64,000 nt of DNA, from positions 416,713-480,712 of the forward strand of contig NZ_FONH01000002.1 of assembly GCF_900112865.1 (NCBI RefSeq), in the 5' to 3' direction. Under the pieces are notes generated by a model that saw only the letters and a list, made by a program, of their open reading frames with translations, made no database searches and was not told the DNA's origin. Origin of the DNA: Dyella marensis. GTDB taxonomy: Bacteria; Pseudomonadota; Gammaproteobacteria; Xanthomonadales; Rhodanobacteraceae. Positions 23,901 to 37,392 of the stretch are shown piece by piece (position 1 is the stretch's first letter; every line of letters begins with the position of its first letter). Position numbers and translations under genes: made by a program.

Positions 23901-24848
23901 TCAGATCAGCTTGATCTCGCGCAGCCGCTGCAGCAGGTACTCGTGCGAGGTGATCGAGGTGTCGTAGCGGCTCGGGTTATCCGGCGTCACGCACTGCGGC
24001 AGCGGGTCCAGCACCACGTCGGGATTCGGATGCAGAAAGTACGGCACCGAATAGCGGGGCTTGCGCGCGTTCGCGTTCTGCGGATTGACCACGCGGTGCG
24101 TGGTGGACGGATACACGTGGTTGGTCAGGCGCTGCAGCATGTCGCCGATGTTCACCACGATGGCGTCGCCCTCGGTGGTGATCGGCAGCCACTCGCCGTC
24201 GCGGCCCAGCACTTCCAGCCCCTCGGCGCTGGCGCCGACCAGCAGGGTGATGAAGTTGATGTCCTCGTGGGCACCCGCGCGCACGTTCGGGATGTTCTCC
24301 TCGGTGATCGGCGGGTAGTGGATCGGACGCAGGATGGAATTGCCCAGGTCGGTCTTGTCCTCGAAGTAGTTCTCCGGCAGGCCGATATGCAGGGCCAGGG
24401 CGCGCAGCACGCGGGTGCCGAGCTGGTCCAGCGCCTCGAACAGGCCGTAGCCGTACGGCTTGAACGCCGGCACTTCCTCCGGCCACAGGTTCGGCGCCAT
24501 CACGTCGGCGAAGCGGGAGTCGCGCGGGATCTCGCGGCCGACATGCCAGAACTCCTTCAGGTCGGCGTACTTGCTGTCCTTGGCGGTTTCCACCTTGAAC
24601 GGGGTGTAGCCGCGCGCGCCGCCGCTGCCGGGCACGTGGTACTTCAGCTTGGTCTCGGCCGGCAGTGCGAAGAACTGCTGGAATGCCTGGTAGGCGTTGT
24701 CGATCAGCTCGGTCGGGATGCCGTGGCCGCTGATGCCGCAGAAGCCGTACTCGCGGTAGGCAGCGCCGAGCTCCGCTACGAAGGCCTCGCGGTCGGTGTC
24801 GTAACGGCGGATGTCGAGGGTGGGAACCCGCTTGACGGTCGTATTCAT
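23901..24848 (-). CDS. 2-oxoglutarate/Fe(II) oxygenase, isopenicillin N synthase-like
   Basis: 315 residues from ATG 24848 to TGA 23901. The N-terminal DIOX_N half contains GFCGISGHGIP. The catalytic jelly roll has AHEDINFITLLV with the His and Asp ligands, the distal His in STTHRVVNP, and PRYSVPYFLHP with the Arg-x-Ser 2-oxoglutarate clamp. Resembles the plant-type and bacterial IPNS family. Substrate unknown. The start was set at MNTTVKRVPTLDI. Confidence 0.9.
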   Translation of the reverse strand: MNTTVKRVPTLDIRRYDTDREAFVAELGAAYREYGFCGISGHGIPTELIDNAYQAFQQFFALPAETKLKYHVPGSGGARGYTPFKVETAKDSKYADLKEFWHVGREIPRDSRFADVMAPNLWPEEVPAFKPYGYGLFEALDQLGTRVLRALALHIGLPENYFEDKTDLGNSILRPIHYPPITEENIPNVRAGAHEDINFITLLVGASAEGLEVLGRDGEWLPITTEGDAIVVNIGDMLQRLTNHVYPSTTHRVVNPQNANARKPRYSVPYFLHPNPDVVLDPLPQCVTPDNPSRYDTSITSHEYLLQRLREIKLI

Positions 24849-24974
24849 GGTGTCGTGATCCACAGGTAGGCGTGCGGTCGATTTGTCGAACCCGCCACCG
24901 CAGGGGCGGGGCACGTCGGGCCAATCCTTGGCGACCTGGGTGGGGCAAGGCCTGTTACGGCCGCCCCCACTGGC

Positions 24975-26327
24975 TCACGAGCGTTCGGCCGCGGATTTTA
25001 CGACTTCCGCCAGCTGCTCCGCCATCCGCCTCACCTCGGCCTCGTCGGCGGCCTCCACCGTCACCCGCACCAGGGGCTCGGTGCCGGAGGCGCGCAGCAC
25101 CACCCTGCCGCGGCCGCGCAGGGCTTCCTCGGTCTCGGCCAGCGCCTGCTTCACCTCGTCGCTGTGCAGCGACTCGCGCGCGCCGTTGGCGCGCACATTG
25201 ATCATGATCTGCGGCATCTTGTAGAGACCCTGGCGGGCCTCGGCCAGGTCGCGCCCGCCCAGCGCCTCCAGCACCGCCAGCGCCGAGACGATGCCGTCGC
25301 CGGTGGTGGCGCGGTCCAGGCACAGGATGTGGCCGGAGGTCTCGCCGCCGAGCTGGCCGCCGTGTTCCTTCAGCTTCTGCAGCACGTAGCGGTCGCCCAC
25401 GTTGGCGCGGATCAGATCCACGTCCAGCGCGGCGAGCGCCTGCTGCAGGCCGTAGTTGCTCATCAGCGTGCCGACCACCGGACCCTTCAGGCGGCCCTGC
25501 GCAGCCCAGGCGCGGGCCAGGATGAACAGCATGTCGTCGCCGTCGGCCAGCACGCCTTCGCGGTCGACCAGCTGCACGCGGTCGCCATCGCCGTCGAAGG
25601 CGATGCCGATGTCCGCGTGATGTTCCAGCACGGCCAGCTGCAAGGTCTGCGGATGGGTCGAGCCGACGCCGCGGTTGATATTGAAGCCGTCCGGCTTGTG
25701 GCCGATGGCGATCACCTCGGCGCCCAGTTCGGCGAACACCTTCGGCGCCACCTGGTAGGTCGCGCCGTTGGCGCAGTCCAGCACGATGCGCAGGCCGCGC
25801 AGGGTGAACTCGCTGTCGACCAGGGTGCGCTTGCAGAACTCGATATAGCGCCCGCCCGCGTCGTCGATGCGGCTGGCCTTGCCCAGGCGCTCGGGCGCCT
25901 CGGTGGTGAACTCGGCATCCAGGCCCAGCTCGATCGCCGCTTCCACGTCATCGGACAGCTTCTCGCCAATGGCGGAGAAGAACTTGATGCCGTTGTCCTG
26001 GTGCGGGTTGTGCGAGGCGCTGATCACGATGCCCGCCTGCGCGCGCAGCGAGCGGGTGAGGAAGGCCACCGCCGGGGTCGGCATCGGGCCGAGCAGGCCC
26101 ACGTCCACGCCGGCGGCGACCAGGCCGGCTTCCAGCGCCGCCTCGAACATATAGCCGGAGACGCGGGTGTCCTTGCCGATCAGCACTTTCGGCCGCCCCT
26201 CGCGCGTATCGCGCGCCAGCGCCATGCCGGCGGCGCGGCCCAGCCGCAGCATGAAATCGGCGCTGATCGGCCACTGGCCGACCGGCCCGCGAATGCCATC
26301 GGTGCCGAAGTATTTGCGTTCGCTCAT
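24975..26327 (-). CDS. glmM: Phosphoglucosamine mutase
   Basis: 450 residues from ATG 26327 to TGA 24975. [11 protein letters not shown] at the N-terminus, the phosphoserine loop [13 protein letters not shown], Mg-binding DGDGDR, the substrate-specificity GETSGH loop, and the C-terminal phosphate-binding [11 protein letters not shown] are all present. Converts glucosamine 6-phosphate to glucosamine 1-phosphate for UDP-GlcNAc synthesis. Downstream of folP, the usual gammaproteobacterial order. Confidence 0.97.
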   Translation of the reverse strand: MSERKYFGTDGIRGPVGQWPISADFMLRLGRAAGMALARDTREGRPKVLIGKDTRVSGYMFEAALEAGLVAAGVDVGLLGPMPTPAVAFLTRSLRAQAGIVISASHNPHQDNGIKFFSAIGEKLSDDVEAAIELGLDAEFTTEAPERLGKASRIDDAGGRYIEFCKRTLVDSEFTLRGLRIVLDCANGATYQVAPKVFAELGAEVIAIGHKPDGFNINRGVGSTHPQTLQLAVLEHHADIGIAFDGDGDRVQLVDREGVLADGDDMLFILARAWAAQGRLKGPVVGTLMSNYGLQQALAALDVDLIRANVGDRYVLQKLKEHGGQLGGETSGHILCLDRATTGDGIVSALAVLEALGGRDLAEARQGLYKMPQIMINVRANGARESLHSDEVKQALAETEEALRGRGRVVLRASGTEPLVRVTVEAADEAEVRRMAEQLAEVVKSAAERS

Positions 26328-26362
26328 GGGGGTCCTTTCGACGCGCTGCCTGCGCGATTGAG

Positions 26363-27274
26363 TTATTCGTCGTCCGGCCAGCGCGGCGCGGCCGGACGCG
26401 TGTCCCGGCGCACCGCGGGCTCCCCTGCAGCCACGGCCCGCCATACTGCCAAAGCATCGACCGTAGCGGCCACATCATGTACGCGCACCATACGGGCGCC
26501 ACGTTGCACGGCGATGAGCGCCGCGGCCAGCGAACCGGCCGCACGCTGCGCGGGATCTTCGCGGCCGGTGAGCTTGCCGATCATCGATTTGCGCGACAGG
26601 CCGACGTAGCAGCCGCTGCCGAGGTTGCCGAAGCGCTCCAGCGCCCGCAGCAGGGCCAGGTTGTGTTCCAGCGTCTTGCCGAAGCCGAAGCCCGGGTCGA
26701 CCAGCACCTTGCGCTTGTCGATGCCGGCCAGCTCGCAGGCGAACAGGCGGTCGGTGAGGAAGCGGTGCACTTCGCCCACCACGTCGTCGTAGCGCGGATC
26801 GTCCTGCATGCCGCGCGGCTCGCCCAGCATGTGCATCAGGCATACCGGCACGCGCAGTTCCGCGGCCGCATCCAGCGCGCCTTCGCGGCGCAAGGCATAG
26901 ACGTCGTTGATCATGCCCGCGCCGGCGGCCACCGCCGCGCGCATCACTTCCGGCTTGGAGGTGTCGATCGCCAGCGGCAGCGCGGTGCGCGCGGCCAGCT
27001 GCTCGAGCACCGGGATCACCCGGCGCAGCTCTTCTTCCAACGGCACGTCGGCGGCACCGGGACGGGTGGATTCGCCGCCGATGTCGAGCATGTCCGCGCC
27101 CTCTTCCGCCAGCCGCAGGCCGTGCGCGACCGCGGCTTCCGTGGTCGCGTGGCTGCCGCCGTCGGAGAACGAGTCCGGCGTGACATTGACGATGCCCACC
27201 ACGCGCGGCCGGTCCAGCACGAGGCGCCGGCCGGCGCAGTCGAGCACGGTGGCGAAGAGTTCGTCGACGGACAT
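26363..27274 (-). CDS. folP: Dihydropteroate synthase
   Basis: 303 residues from ATG 27274 to TAA 26363. [14 protein letters not shown] (pterin and pyrophosphate binding), [19 protein letters not shown], and [11 protein letters not shown] near the C-terminus are conserved. Condenses the pterin diphosphate with p-aminobenzoate in folate synthesis. Slightly long for the family owing to the C-terminal tail. Expressed with glmM. Confidence 0.96.
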   Translation of the reverse strand: MSVDELFATVLDCAGRRLVLDRPRVVGIVNVTPDSFSDGGSHATTEAAVAHGLRLAEEGADMLDIGGESTRPGAADVPLEEELRRVIPVLEQLAARTALPLAIDTSKPEVMRAAVAAGAGMINDVYALRREGALDAAAELRVPVCLMHMLGEPRGMQDDPRYDDVVGEVHRFLTDRLFACELAGIDKRKVLVDPGFGFGKTLEHNLALLRALERFGNLGSGCYVGLSRKSMIGKLTGREDPAQRAAGSLAAALIAVQRGARMVRVHDVAATVDALAVWRAVAAGEPAVRRDTRPAAPRWPDDE

Positions 27275-27302
27275 GGTCACTCCTTGCCGGTCAGTACTGC
27301 CG

Positions 27303-27863
27303 TCAACCCGCACCGCCCAGCGCGCCCATGAACTGGCGGTAGTAGCGCAGCTCCTCGATGGAGTCGCGGATATCCGACAGCGCGGTATGCGCGGATTCCT
27401 TGCTGAAGTTCTTGCAGATGCTCGGCGACCAGCGGCGCGACAGCTCCTTGAGCGTGGACACGTCGAGGTTGCGGTAATGGAAATAGCGCTCCAGCCGCGG
27501 CATCTGCCGGTGCATGAAGCGGCGGTCCTGGCAGATCGAGTTGCCGCACATCGGCGACTTGCCCGCCGGCACCCAGGCCTTGAGGAAATCCAGCGTGGCC
27601 GCCTCGGCCGCCGCATGGTCGTCGGCGGAAGCCAGGACCTGCTCCCACAGGCCGGACTTGCGGTGCTGGTTGCGATTCCAGGCGTCCATCGCCTCCAGGC
27701 GCTCCAGCTCGTGGCGGATGGCAAACACCGGCCCCTCGGCCAGGATGTTCAGCTCCTTGTCGGTCACGATGGTGGCGATTTCGAGAATCGAGTCGTTATC
27801 GGTATCCAGACCGGTCATTTCCAGGTCGATCCAGATCAGATTTTCTTCGTTCGCTAGGCTCAT
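27303..27863 (-). CDS. orn: Oligoribonuclease
   Basis: 186 residues, ATG 27863, TGA 27303. DEDDh exonuclease: [11 protein letters not shown] with the first Asp and Glu, [12 protein letters not shown], and [14 protein letters not shown] with the catalytic His and Asp. Degrades 2-5 nt RNAs, including pGpG, so it also closes cyclic-di-GMP turnover. Length matches the family. Confidence 0.97.
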   Translation of the reverse strand: MSLANEENLIWIDLEMTGLDTDNDSILEIATIVTDKELNILAEGPVFAIRHELERLEAMDAWNRNQHRKSGLWEQVLASADDHAAAEAATLDFLKAWVPAGKSPMCGNSICQDRRFMHRQMPRLERYFHYRNLDVSTLKELSRRWSPSICKNFSKESAHTALSDIRDSIEELRYYRQFMGALGGAG

Positions 27864-27981
27864 GCTCCCTCCTGGGCGCGCAGTCTAGCAGCAGCGGAAG
27901 CCCGCCCTGGGCGGCGTATGCCCATTGGCCGGTCGTGCTGTGCGAGCGGACACACCTGGACGGCCATGCGATCATCCCCGC

Positions 27982-29433
27982 ATGCAGACGTTCTTCTGGC
28001 ACGACTACGAGACCAGCGGCGCCGATCCCTGGCGCGACCGCCCCCTCCAGTTCGCGGGCATCCGCACCACCATGGACCTGGACATCGTCGGCGCGCCGGT
28101 GATGTTCTTCGGCAAGCCGCCGCGCGAGATGCCGCCCAGCCCCGAGGCCTGCCTGATCACCGGCATCGCGCCGCAGCAGGCCGAGCGCGACGGCGTGGGC
28201 GAGGCCGAATTCGCCGCCCGCGTGCACGAACAGCTGGCCGCGCCGGGCACCTGCGGCGTGGGCTACAACTCGCTGCGCTTCGACGACGAGTTCACCCGGC
28301 AGATGCTGTATCGCAACTTTCACGAGCCCTACGGGCGCGAATGGGAGAACGGCAATTCGCGCTGGGACCTGATCGACCTGGTGCGCATGTGCGCGGCCCT
28401 GCGCCCGGAGGGCATCGCCTGGCCCACCCGCGAGGACGGCACGCTCAGCTTCCGGCTGGAGCACCTGGCCGCCGCCAATCACCTGACCCAGGAACGTGCG
28501 CACGATGCGCTGTCCGACGTGCACGCGCTGATCGACCTGGCCCGGCTGATCCGCGTGCGCCAGCCGCGCCTGTGGGACTGGCACTTTGCCCTGCGCCGCA
28601 AGCAGAAGGTGTTCGAGCTGCTCGACGTGGTGAACATGACGCCGGTGCTGCACGTCTCCTCGCGCTATCCGGCCAGCCGCTACTGCCTGGCCATGGTGGC
28701 ACCGATCGCGGCGCATCCGACCCGGCCGGGCGAGGTCATCGTGTACGACCTCTCCGGCGATCCCTCGCTGCTGCTCGCGCTGGACGAGGAAGAAATCGCC
28801 GACCGCGTGTTCACCGCCCGCGCCGACCTGCCCGAAGGCGTCGAACGCATTCCGCTGCGCACCGTACGCGCCAACCGCTCGCCGGCGCTGGCGCCGCTGT
28901 CGGTGCTCAAGGGTGCGGACACCGCGCGCCTGCAGCTGGACGTGGAGGCCTGCCTGGCGAATCGCGAGATCCTCGCCGCCGCCGAAGGCCTGGCCGAGAA
29001 GTTGCGCCGCGTGTTCCAGCGCGCGGGCGACCTGCCGCCGCCGGCCGATCCGGAGCTGGCGATCTACGGCGGCTTCCTGCCGGACGCGGACAAGCGCCTG
29101 CTGGCCGAGGTGCGCGCCACGCCGCCGGAACAGTTGGGCACGCACCAGTTCCCGTTCCGCGATCCGCGCTATCCCGAGCTGCTGTTCCGCTACCGCGCGC
29201 GCAACTGGCCCGAGACCTTGGCGCCGGAGGAACGCGAACGCTGGGATGCGTTCCGTCGCGACCGCCTGTTCAAGTCCACCGCGCTGACCGGCCTCACCCT
29301 GCCCGACTATTTCGCCCGCATCGAGCAACTGCGCGGCGAACTGGCGAGCGACGCCGGCAAGCTCGCCCTGCTCGATCAACTGCAGGTCTGGGGCGAACAG
29401 CTCGCCGCCGACCTTGCGCCCCTGCCCGCCTGA
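27982..29433 (+). CDS. sbcB: Exodeoxyribonuclease I
   Basis: 483 residues, ATG 27982, TGA 29433. DEDDh motif FFWHDYETSGADP, GYNSLRFDDEF, RLEHLAAANHL and AHDALSDVHAL, then the SH3-like and helical C-terminal domains (QLGTHQFPFRDPRYPELLFR). A 3'-5' single-strand DNA exonuclease used in recombination and mismatch repair. Length agrees with E. coli ExoI. Confidence 0.96.
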   Translation: MQTFFWHDYETSGADPWRDRPLQFAGIRTTMDLDIVGAPVMFFGKPPREMPPSPEACLITGIAPQQAERDGVGEAEFAARVHEQLAAPGTCGVGYNSLRFDDEFTRQMLYRNFHEPYGREWENGNSRWDLIDLVRMCAALRPEGIAWPTREDGTLSFRLEHLAAANHLTQERAHDALSDVHALIDLARLIRVRQPRLWDWHFALRRKQKVFELLDVVNMTPVLHVSSRYPASRYCLAMVAPIAAHPTRPGEVIVYDLSGDPSLLLALDEEEIADRVFTARADLPEGVERIPLRTVRANRSPALAPLSVLKGADTARLQLDVEACLANREILAAAEGLAEKLRRVFQRAGDLPPPADPELAIYGGFLPDADKRLLAEVRATPPEQLGTHQFPFRDPRYPELLFRYRARNWPETLAPEERERWDAFRRDRLFKSTALTGLTLPDYFARIEQLRGELASDAGKLALLDQLQVWGEQLAADLAPLPA

Positions 29434-29445
29434 CTTTCATCGACC

Positions 29446-30132
29446 ATGGCCAACGCTTATTTCACGCCTGCCACTTTCCGTTTCCTCCGCGCCCTCGACC
29501 GCAACAACAACCGCGAATGGTTTCTGGCGCACAAGCCGGAATACGAGCGCGACGTGCGCGACCCGTTCCTGCAGTTGATCGCCGACATGCAGGCGCCGCT
29601 GACCAAAATCAGTGCGCACTACCGCGCCGATGCGCGCAAGAACGGCGGCTCGCTGTTCCGCATCCATCGCGATACGCGCTTCTCCAACGACAAGCAGCCG
29701 TACAAGCCGTGGCAAGGGGCGCGCTTCTTCCACGAGCGGCGGCATGAGATTCCGGCGCCGTCGTTCTATGTGCATATCCAGCCGGGCGATTGCTTCGCCG
29801 GCGGTGGCATGTGGCATCCGGAATCGGATGCGCTCAAGCGCATCCGCGCGTTCCTGGCCGACAACCCGGCGGCGTGGAAGCGGGCGACGCAGAGCAAGAC
29901 CTTCCGCGAGCATTTCGGCTTCTGGGGCGAGGCGCTGACGCGGCCGCCGCGGGGCTTCGATCCGGCGCACGAGCTGATCGAGGACATCAAGCGGAAGGAT
30001 TTCGCGGCGGGCGAAGGGTTCGACGAAAAGCTGGCGTGTTCGGCGGAGCTGCGGCCGTGGCTGGTGGAGACCTATAAGCGGTTGGCGCCGATGATCGATT
30101 ATCTGTGCGCTACGCAGGAACTCGATTTCTAG
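29446..30132 (+). CDS. DUF2461 family protein
   Basis: 228 residues, ATG 29446, TAG 30132. Typical N-terminus TFRFLRALDRNNNREWFLAH, the Arg-rich FRIHRDTRFSNDKQPYKPW, GMWHPESDALKRIRAFL and the C-terminal SAELRPWLVETYKRLAP. Widespread family of unknown function (TIGR02453-like). Lies 13 bases after sbcB, so probably co-transcribed. Confidence 0.9.
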   Translation: MANAYFTPATFRFLRALDRNNNREWFLAHKPEYERDVRDPFLQLIADMQAPLTKISAHYRADARKNGGSLFRIHRDTRFSNDKQPYKPWQGARFFHERRHEIPAPSFYVHIQPGDCFAGGGMWHPESDALKRIRAFLADNPAAWKRATQSKTFREHFGFWGEALTRPPRGFDPAHELIEDIKRKDFAAGEGFDEKLACSAELRPWLVETYKRLAPMIDYLCATQELDF

Positions 30133-30147
30133 AGAAAAACATCCGGC

Positions 30148-30236
30148 GTAGGTTGGGGTGAGCCGCAGGCGAACCCCAACATGGCTGCATTCGTGCGAGG
30201 TCTGTTGGGGTTCGCCTGCGGCTCACCCCAACCTAC
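30148..30236. repeat. REPIN-like palindromic repeat, family A, copy 1
   Basis: GTAGGTTGGGGTGAGCCGCA is mirrored at the other end by TGCGGCTCACCCCAACCTAC, with an inner loop of about 25 bases. It can fold into a long hairpin between convergent genes. Five other copies occur in the window. Confidence 0.9.
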
Positions 30237-30249
30237 GCGCCGACGCTTT

Positions 30250-31563
30250 TCAGCGCTCGTGGAATTCCCGGCGCGTCGTCAGCAGATACACCGCGCACAG
30301 CACGCCGATCGCCGCCGTCACCGCCACGTAATGCGCCGGCGCCATCGGCCCCAGCTTCGCCGCCAGGTATGCGATCAGCGGCGGCGTGATCGCCCCGAAC
30401 ACCGCATAGGCGATGTTGTACGAGAACGACAGGCCGGAGAACCGCACCGCCGGCGGGAAGGCAGCCACCATCACCGCGGGCACCACGCCGACCACGCCGA
30501 CGCACAAGCCGGCCAGCGCATACAGCAGCATGAAATGCTCGGCGCCCTGCCCCAGGTCGCGGTACAGCAGGTACGTGGTGACCAGCAGGGCCACCGACCC
30601 GACCAGCAGCGACCAGCCGCGCCCGAATCGATCGACCGCCACGCCACCGGCAATGCAGCCGAAGCACAGCATCAGCGCCGCCAGGCTGTTGCCATGGAAC
30701 GCCAGCTTCTGCGGCAGATGGAAACTGCTCTGCACCAGGGTCGGCGTCATCAGGATCACCACCACCACCGCGGCGGTAAGCATCCAGGTCACCAGCATGC
30801 TGAGCAGCACGCCGCCCAGGTGCCCAGTCATCACCCGCTTCAGCGGCAGCTCGCTGGCCAGTTCCTTGCGCTCGCGCAGCTCGGCGAACACCGGCGTCTC
30901 GCTCAGCCAGCGGCGCAGCCACACCGCGAAGAAGCCGAACACGCCGCCCAGGATGAAAGGCAGACGCCAACCGTAGGCCAGCATTTTCTCCGCGCCCATG
31001 CCGGTGACGCCCGCCGCGACCAGCGAGCCGATCAGGATGCCGGCGGTCAGGCCCGAGGTGAGGCTGGCGCAGGCGAAGCCCACGCGTCCGGGCGGCGCAT
31101 GCTCGGCCACGAACACCCATGCACCCGGCACCTCGCCGCCGATGGCCACGCCCTGCACCACGCGCAGCAGCAGCAACAGCATCGGCGCGAACACGCCCAG
31201 TTGCGCGTAGGTCGGCAGCAGGCCGATGCAAAGCGTGGGCAAGGCCATCAGGAACACGCTCAGCGTGAACATCCGCTTGCGTCCCGTGCGGTCGCCGAAA
31301 TGCGCCATCACGATGCCGCCCAGCGGGCGCGCCAGATAACCAGCGGCGAAGATGCCGTAGACCTGCACCTGCGCCAGCCACTCCGGCATGTCGGCCGGGA
31401 AGAACAGCTGGCCCAGCGCCTTGGTGAAGAACACGAACACCACGAAGTCGTAGAACTCCAGCGCACCGCCCAGGGCGGCCAGGGCCAGGGTGCGCAGGTC
31501 GTTGCGGTTCAAGCGCGGTGCGGAGGAATCCAGCGGGGAAACGGACGGAGCGGCTTGCGTCAT
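30250..31563 (-). CDS. MFS transporter, metabolite:H+ symporter (MHS) type
   Basis: 437 residues from ATG 31563 to TGA 30250. Twelve hydrophobic segments. The loop 2-3 signature reads MAHFGDRTGRKRMF, and the N-terminus GGALEFYDFVVFVFF and RVVQGVAIGGEVPGAW are typical of the MHS (ProP/KgtP/ShiA) branch. Likely takes up an organic acid or osmolyte; substrate not deducible. Flanked by palindromic repeats on both sides. Confidence 0.9.
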   Translation of the reverse strand: MTQAAPSVSPLDSSAPRLNRNDLRTLALAALGGALEFYDFVVFVFFTKALGQLFFPADMPEWLAQVQVYGIFAAGYLARPLGGIVMAHFGDRTGRKRMFTLSVFLMALPTLCIGLLPTYAQLGVFAPMLLLLLRVVQGVAIGGEVPGAWVFVAEHAPPGRVGFACASLTSGLTAGILIGSLVAAGVTGMGAEKMLAYGWRLPFILGGVFGFFAVWLRRWLSETPVFAELRERKELASELPLKRVMTGHLGGVLLSMLVTWMLTAAVVVVILMTPTLVQSSFHLPQKLAFHGNSLAALMLCFGCIAGGVAVDRFGRGWSLLVGSVALLVTTYLLYRDLGQGAEHFMLLYALAGLCVGVVGVVPAVMVAAFPPAVRFSGLSFSYNIAYAVFGAITPPLIAYLAAKLGPMAPAHYVAVTAAIGVLCAVYLLTTRREFHER

Positions 31564-31635
31564 CGTGAAGACGGCGTGCGGGAAAGGAGTTGGCGGAACA
31601 TAGCACTCGCTACAGCGGAATGCTGCCCCAAAGCC

Positions 31636-31766
31636 GTCATTCCGGCGCAGGCCGGAATCCAGTAGCGATATCGCTCGATGGTCGCCTGGCGCACAAAGCT
31701 CTATGCGTGACTTCCATGTCCTTGCGAAGCGCTTCGCCACTGGATTCCGGCCTGCGCCGGAATGAC
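31636..31766. repeat. Palindromic repeat, family B, copy 1
   Basis: GTCATTCCGGCGCAGGCCGG at the left is mirrored by CCGGCCTGCGCCGGAATGAC at the right, both followed inward by an ATCCAGT-type sequence. A second copy with CCCGG in place of TCCGG lies at 48260-48387. Confidence 0.88.
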
Positions 31767-31916
31767 GGCGGGTTCGGGGCCACCTAGCATCGCAGCTGTT
31801 CCAATGCCTCCAACGTTTGCGTAGGCTAGCGCCGCGCCGGACAGGACGACCGGGGCCGTAGGGGTTACAAGAACTTTTTGCTTTTTCCCTTCCCGCCTTC
31901 GCAAGGAGACCTGCTC

Positions 31917-32615
31917 ATGAGCATTGGCAAGCGTTTGACCGCCGAATTCTTCGGCACTTTCTGGTTGGTATTCGGCGGCTGCGGCAGCGCGGTCCTGGCC
32001 GCGGCGTATCCGGAACTCGGCATCGGCTTCGCCGGCGTGGCGCTGGCCTTCGGCCTGACCGTGGTGACCATGGCCTATGCCGTGGGCCACATCTCCGGCG
32101 GCCATTTCAATCCCGCCGTGACCGTGGGCCTGTGCGCCGGCGGCCGTTTCCCGGCCAAGGACGTGGTGCCCTACATCGTGGCGCAGGTGATCGGCTCGAT
32201 CGCCGCCGCGGCCGTGCTGTACGTGATCGCCAGCGGCAAGGCCGGCTTCGACGCCACCGCGGGCTTCGCTTCCAACGGCTATGGCGAGCATTCGCCCAAC
32301 GGCTATTCGCTGCACGCCGCCATCGTGGCCGAACTGGTGCTCACCGCGTTCTTCCTGCTGGTGATCCACGGCTCGACCGACAAGCGCGCACCGGCCGGCT
32401 TCGGCCCGCTGGCGATCGGCCTGGCGCTGACCCTGATCCACCTGATCAGCATCCCGGTGACCAATACCTCGGTGAACCCCGCGCGCAGCACCGGCGTGGC
32501 GATCTTCCAGGGCACCTGGGCACTGCAGCAGCTGTGGGTGTTCTGGCTGGTGCCGCTGATCGGCGGCGCGGTCGGCGGCCTGATCTATCGCCACCTGCTG
32601 GAAAGCCGGGACTGA
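31917..32615 (+). CDS. aqpZ: Aquaporin Z
   Basis: 232 residues, ATG 31917 (AAGGAGA upstream), TGA 32615. Six membrane helices and both NPA boxes: [12 protein letters not shown] and [11 protein letters not shown]. The Arg after the second NPA and small or aromatic filter residues fit a water channel rather than a glycerol channel. Length matches E. coli AqpZ. Confidence 0.96.
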   Translation: MSIGKRLTAEFFGTFWLVFGGCGSAVLAAAYPELGIGFAGVALAFGLTVVTMAYAVGHISGGHFNPAVTVGLCAGGRFPAKDVVPYIVAQVIGSIAAAAVLYVIASGKAGFDATAGFASNGYGEHSPNGYSLHAAIVAELVLTAFFLLVIHGSTDKRAPAGFGPLAIGLALTLIHLISIPVTNTSVNPARSTGVAIFQGTWALQQLWVFWLVPLIGGAVGGLIYRHLLESRD

Positions 32616-32686
32616 CGAAACGATAAAGGCCGGGCGCCGGGGGCATCGGGAAGATGCTCCAGGCGCCCGGCCTTTTTCACGCATGC

Positions 32687-32848
32687 TCAGCTGGTGCGGC
32701 GGACCATCATGCCCACGCCCAGGGCGATCAGCACCACCGGCCACCAGGTGGCGAACAGCTGGCCAAGGTGCAGATCGAGGCCGAGGTTACGCAGCAGGAA
32801 CAGTGCGCCGATCACGATCAGGATGATGCCGGGTGCGCTGGGTTTCAT
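32687..32848 (-). CDS. Small membrane protein, LiaF/DUF5668-type transmembrane region
   Basis: 53 residues from ATG 32848 to TGA 32687. Two hydrophobic helices, GIILIVIGALFLLRNLGLDL and TWWPVVLIALGVGMMV, joined by a short loop, matching the LiaI-LiaF-like TM domain. The conserved WPxxLI box is present. Function unknown. It faces a family A repeat. Confidence 0.75.
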   Translation of the reverse strand: MKPSAPGIILIVIGALFLLRNLGLDLHLGQLFATWWPVVLIALGVGMMVRRTS

Positions 32849-32894
32849 GGGTCTCACGGTGGTTAGGCGACGGCGGCCACTCTGCCACAAGACC

Positions 32895-32966
32895 GTAGGT
32901 TGGGGTGAGCGCAGCGAACCCCAGCGTCGCGGCATGTCGGGGTTCGCTGCGCTCGCCCCAACCTGC
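32895..32966. repeat. REPIN-like repeat, family A, copy 2
   Basis: GTAGGTTGGGGTGAGCGCAG and its mirror CTGCGCTCGCCCCAACCTGC flank a shorter loop. Between the small membrane protein gene and epmA. Confidence 0.88.
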
Positions 32967-32968
32967 GA

Positions 32969-36366
<3,398 letters not shown>

Positions 36367-36458
36367 TTACTAAGACAACCGAAAGCCACACGCCCTAGCC
36401 TCCTTTTGGTTTTACATCCATCAGGGGCAACCAAGACCACCCTCAAGGAGGTCCGGAC

Positions 36459-37088
36459 GTGTTCGTGCCCAGATCAGTCGTCGCCCTGCTCGTGGCCGCC
36501 CTGGCCTTGCCTGCCGCCGCCCATGCCGCCGGCGGCCCCTTCGGGATCGACCACACCCTGCATTACGACAACAGCGGAGTGTGGAAACGCGGCAATCAAC
36601 GGATCGTCTACTACGGCTCCCTGGCCTCGGTCGCCGCCGGGGCTCTGTGGCTGGGCGACCAGGACGAGATGGGCGATACCCTGTGGCGCTCGGTCGATGC
36701 CATCGTGATCGCCGGCGCCGGCACCCAGGCCCTGAAATGGACCTTCCAGCGCGAGCGGCCGACCCAGAGCAACAGCCCCAATCAGTGGTTCAAGGGCTTC
36801 CATGCGCAGAGCTTCCCCAGCGGCGAAGTGGCGGCGATCAGTGCGGCAGTCACGCCGATCATGGCCCACTACGGCGAGGAACACCCTGCCGTCTACGCAC
36901 TCGCCCTCTTGCCCGCCTATGACGCGGTGGCACGCATGAAGGTGCACGAGCATTGGCAGAGCGACGTGCTGGTCGGTGCGGCGATCGGCGTGGGAGTGGG
37001 TTTGTGGGCGGAGCACCGCAAGTCGCCGTGGATCGTGGGCTTCCTGCCGGGCGGCTTTCAGGTGGGCTTTGCCAAGCATTGGGATTGA
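36459..37088 (+). CDS. PAP2-family phosphatase, secreted
   Basis: 209 residues from GTG 36459 (AAGGAGG at 36444-36450) to TGA 37088. Signal peptide VVALLVAALALPAAAHAAGG. The phosphatase motifs are KWTFQRERPTQ, SFPSGEVAAIS (Glu where His is usual) and RMKVHEHWQSDVLVGA. The Glu replaces the second-motif His of typical PSGH, so activity or substrate may differ. Probably periplasmic, acting on lipid or isoprenyl phosphates. Confidence 0.85.
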   Translation: MFVPRSVVALLVAALALPAAAHAAGGPFGIDHTLHYDNSGVWKRGNQRIVYYGSLASVAAGALWLGDQDEMGDTLWRSVDAIVIAGAGTQALKWTFQRERPTQSNSPNQWFKGFHAQSFPSGEVAAISAAVTPIMAHYGEEHPAVYALALLPAYDAVARMKVHEHWQSDVLVGAAIGVGVGLWAEHRKSPWIVGFLPGGFQVGFAKHWD

Positions 37089-37124
37089 ATGCTTTCACGC
37101 CATCTGCACGGACACGGCACCGGC

Positions 37125-37209
37125 GTAGGTTGGGGTGAGCGCAGCGAACCCCAACGCCGCGACCACGTAGGAGTCCGTTGGGGTTCGCCTTTGGCTCACC
37201 CCAACCTAC
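37125..37209. repeat. REPIN-like repeat, family A, copy 3
   Basis: GTAGGTTGGGGTGAGCGCAG at the left and TTTGGCTCACCCCAACCTAC at the right; the inner arms differ, so it is a hybrid copy. The following 180 bases to 37392 hold no gene I can support and probably include the promoter of the next gene. Confidence 0.85.
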
Positions 37210-37392
37210 GTCAGCGGCGGTCGTGCTCCGCCGCTTCCGGCGGATGCGCGATATCGACTACATGCAATCGCCGCCCCCTGCCATCCGGCATCGACCAGTC
37301 GATGTGCTGCTCCTTCGCCAACCGAGCAAGGCACTGCCCACCGGCGCGAGCCATGAAAAGCAAGTTGCCATAGCAGCTATCATGCGCAGGTC

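Noticed and set aside
24955-26609. Long plus-strand and other-frame open frames opposite glmM, folP, ligA, ftsK and rarA
   Set aside because: GC-rich coding DNA gives long antisense open frames. They lack ribosome sites and have Arg/Ala/His-rich shadow composition.
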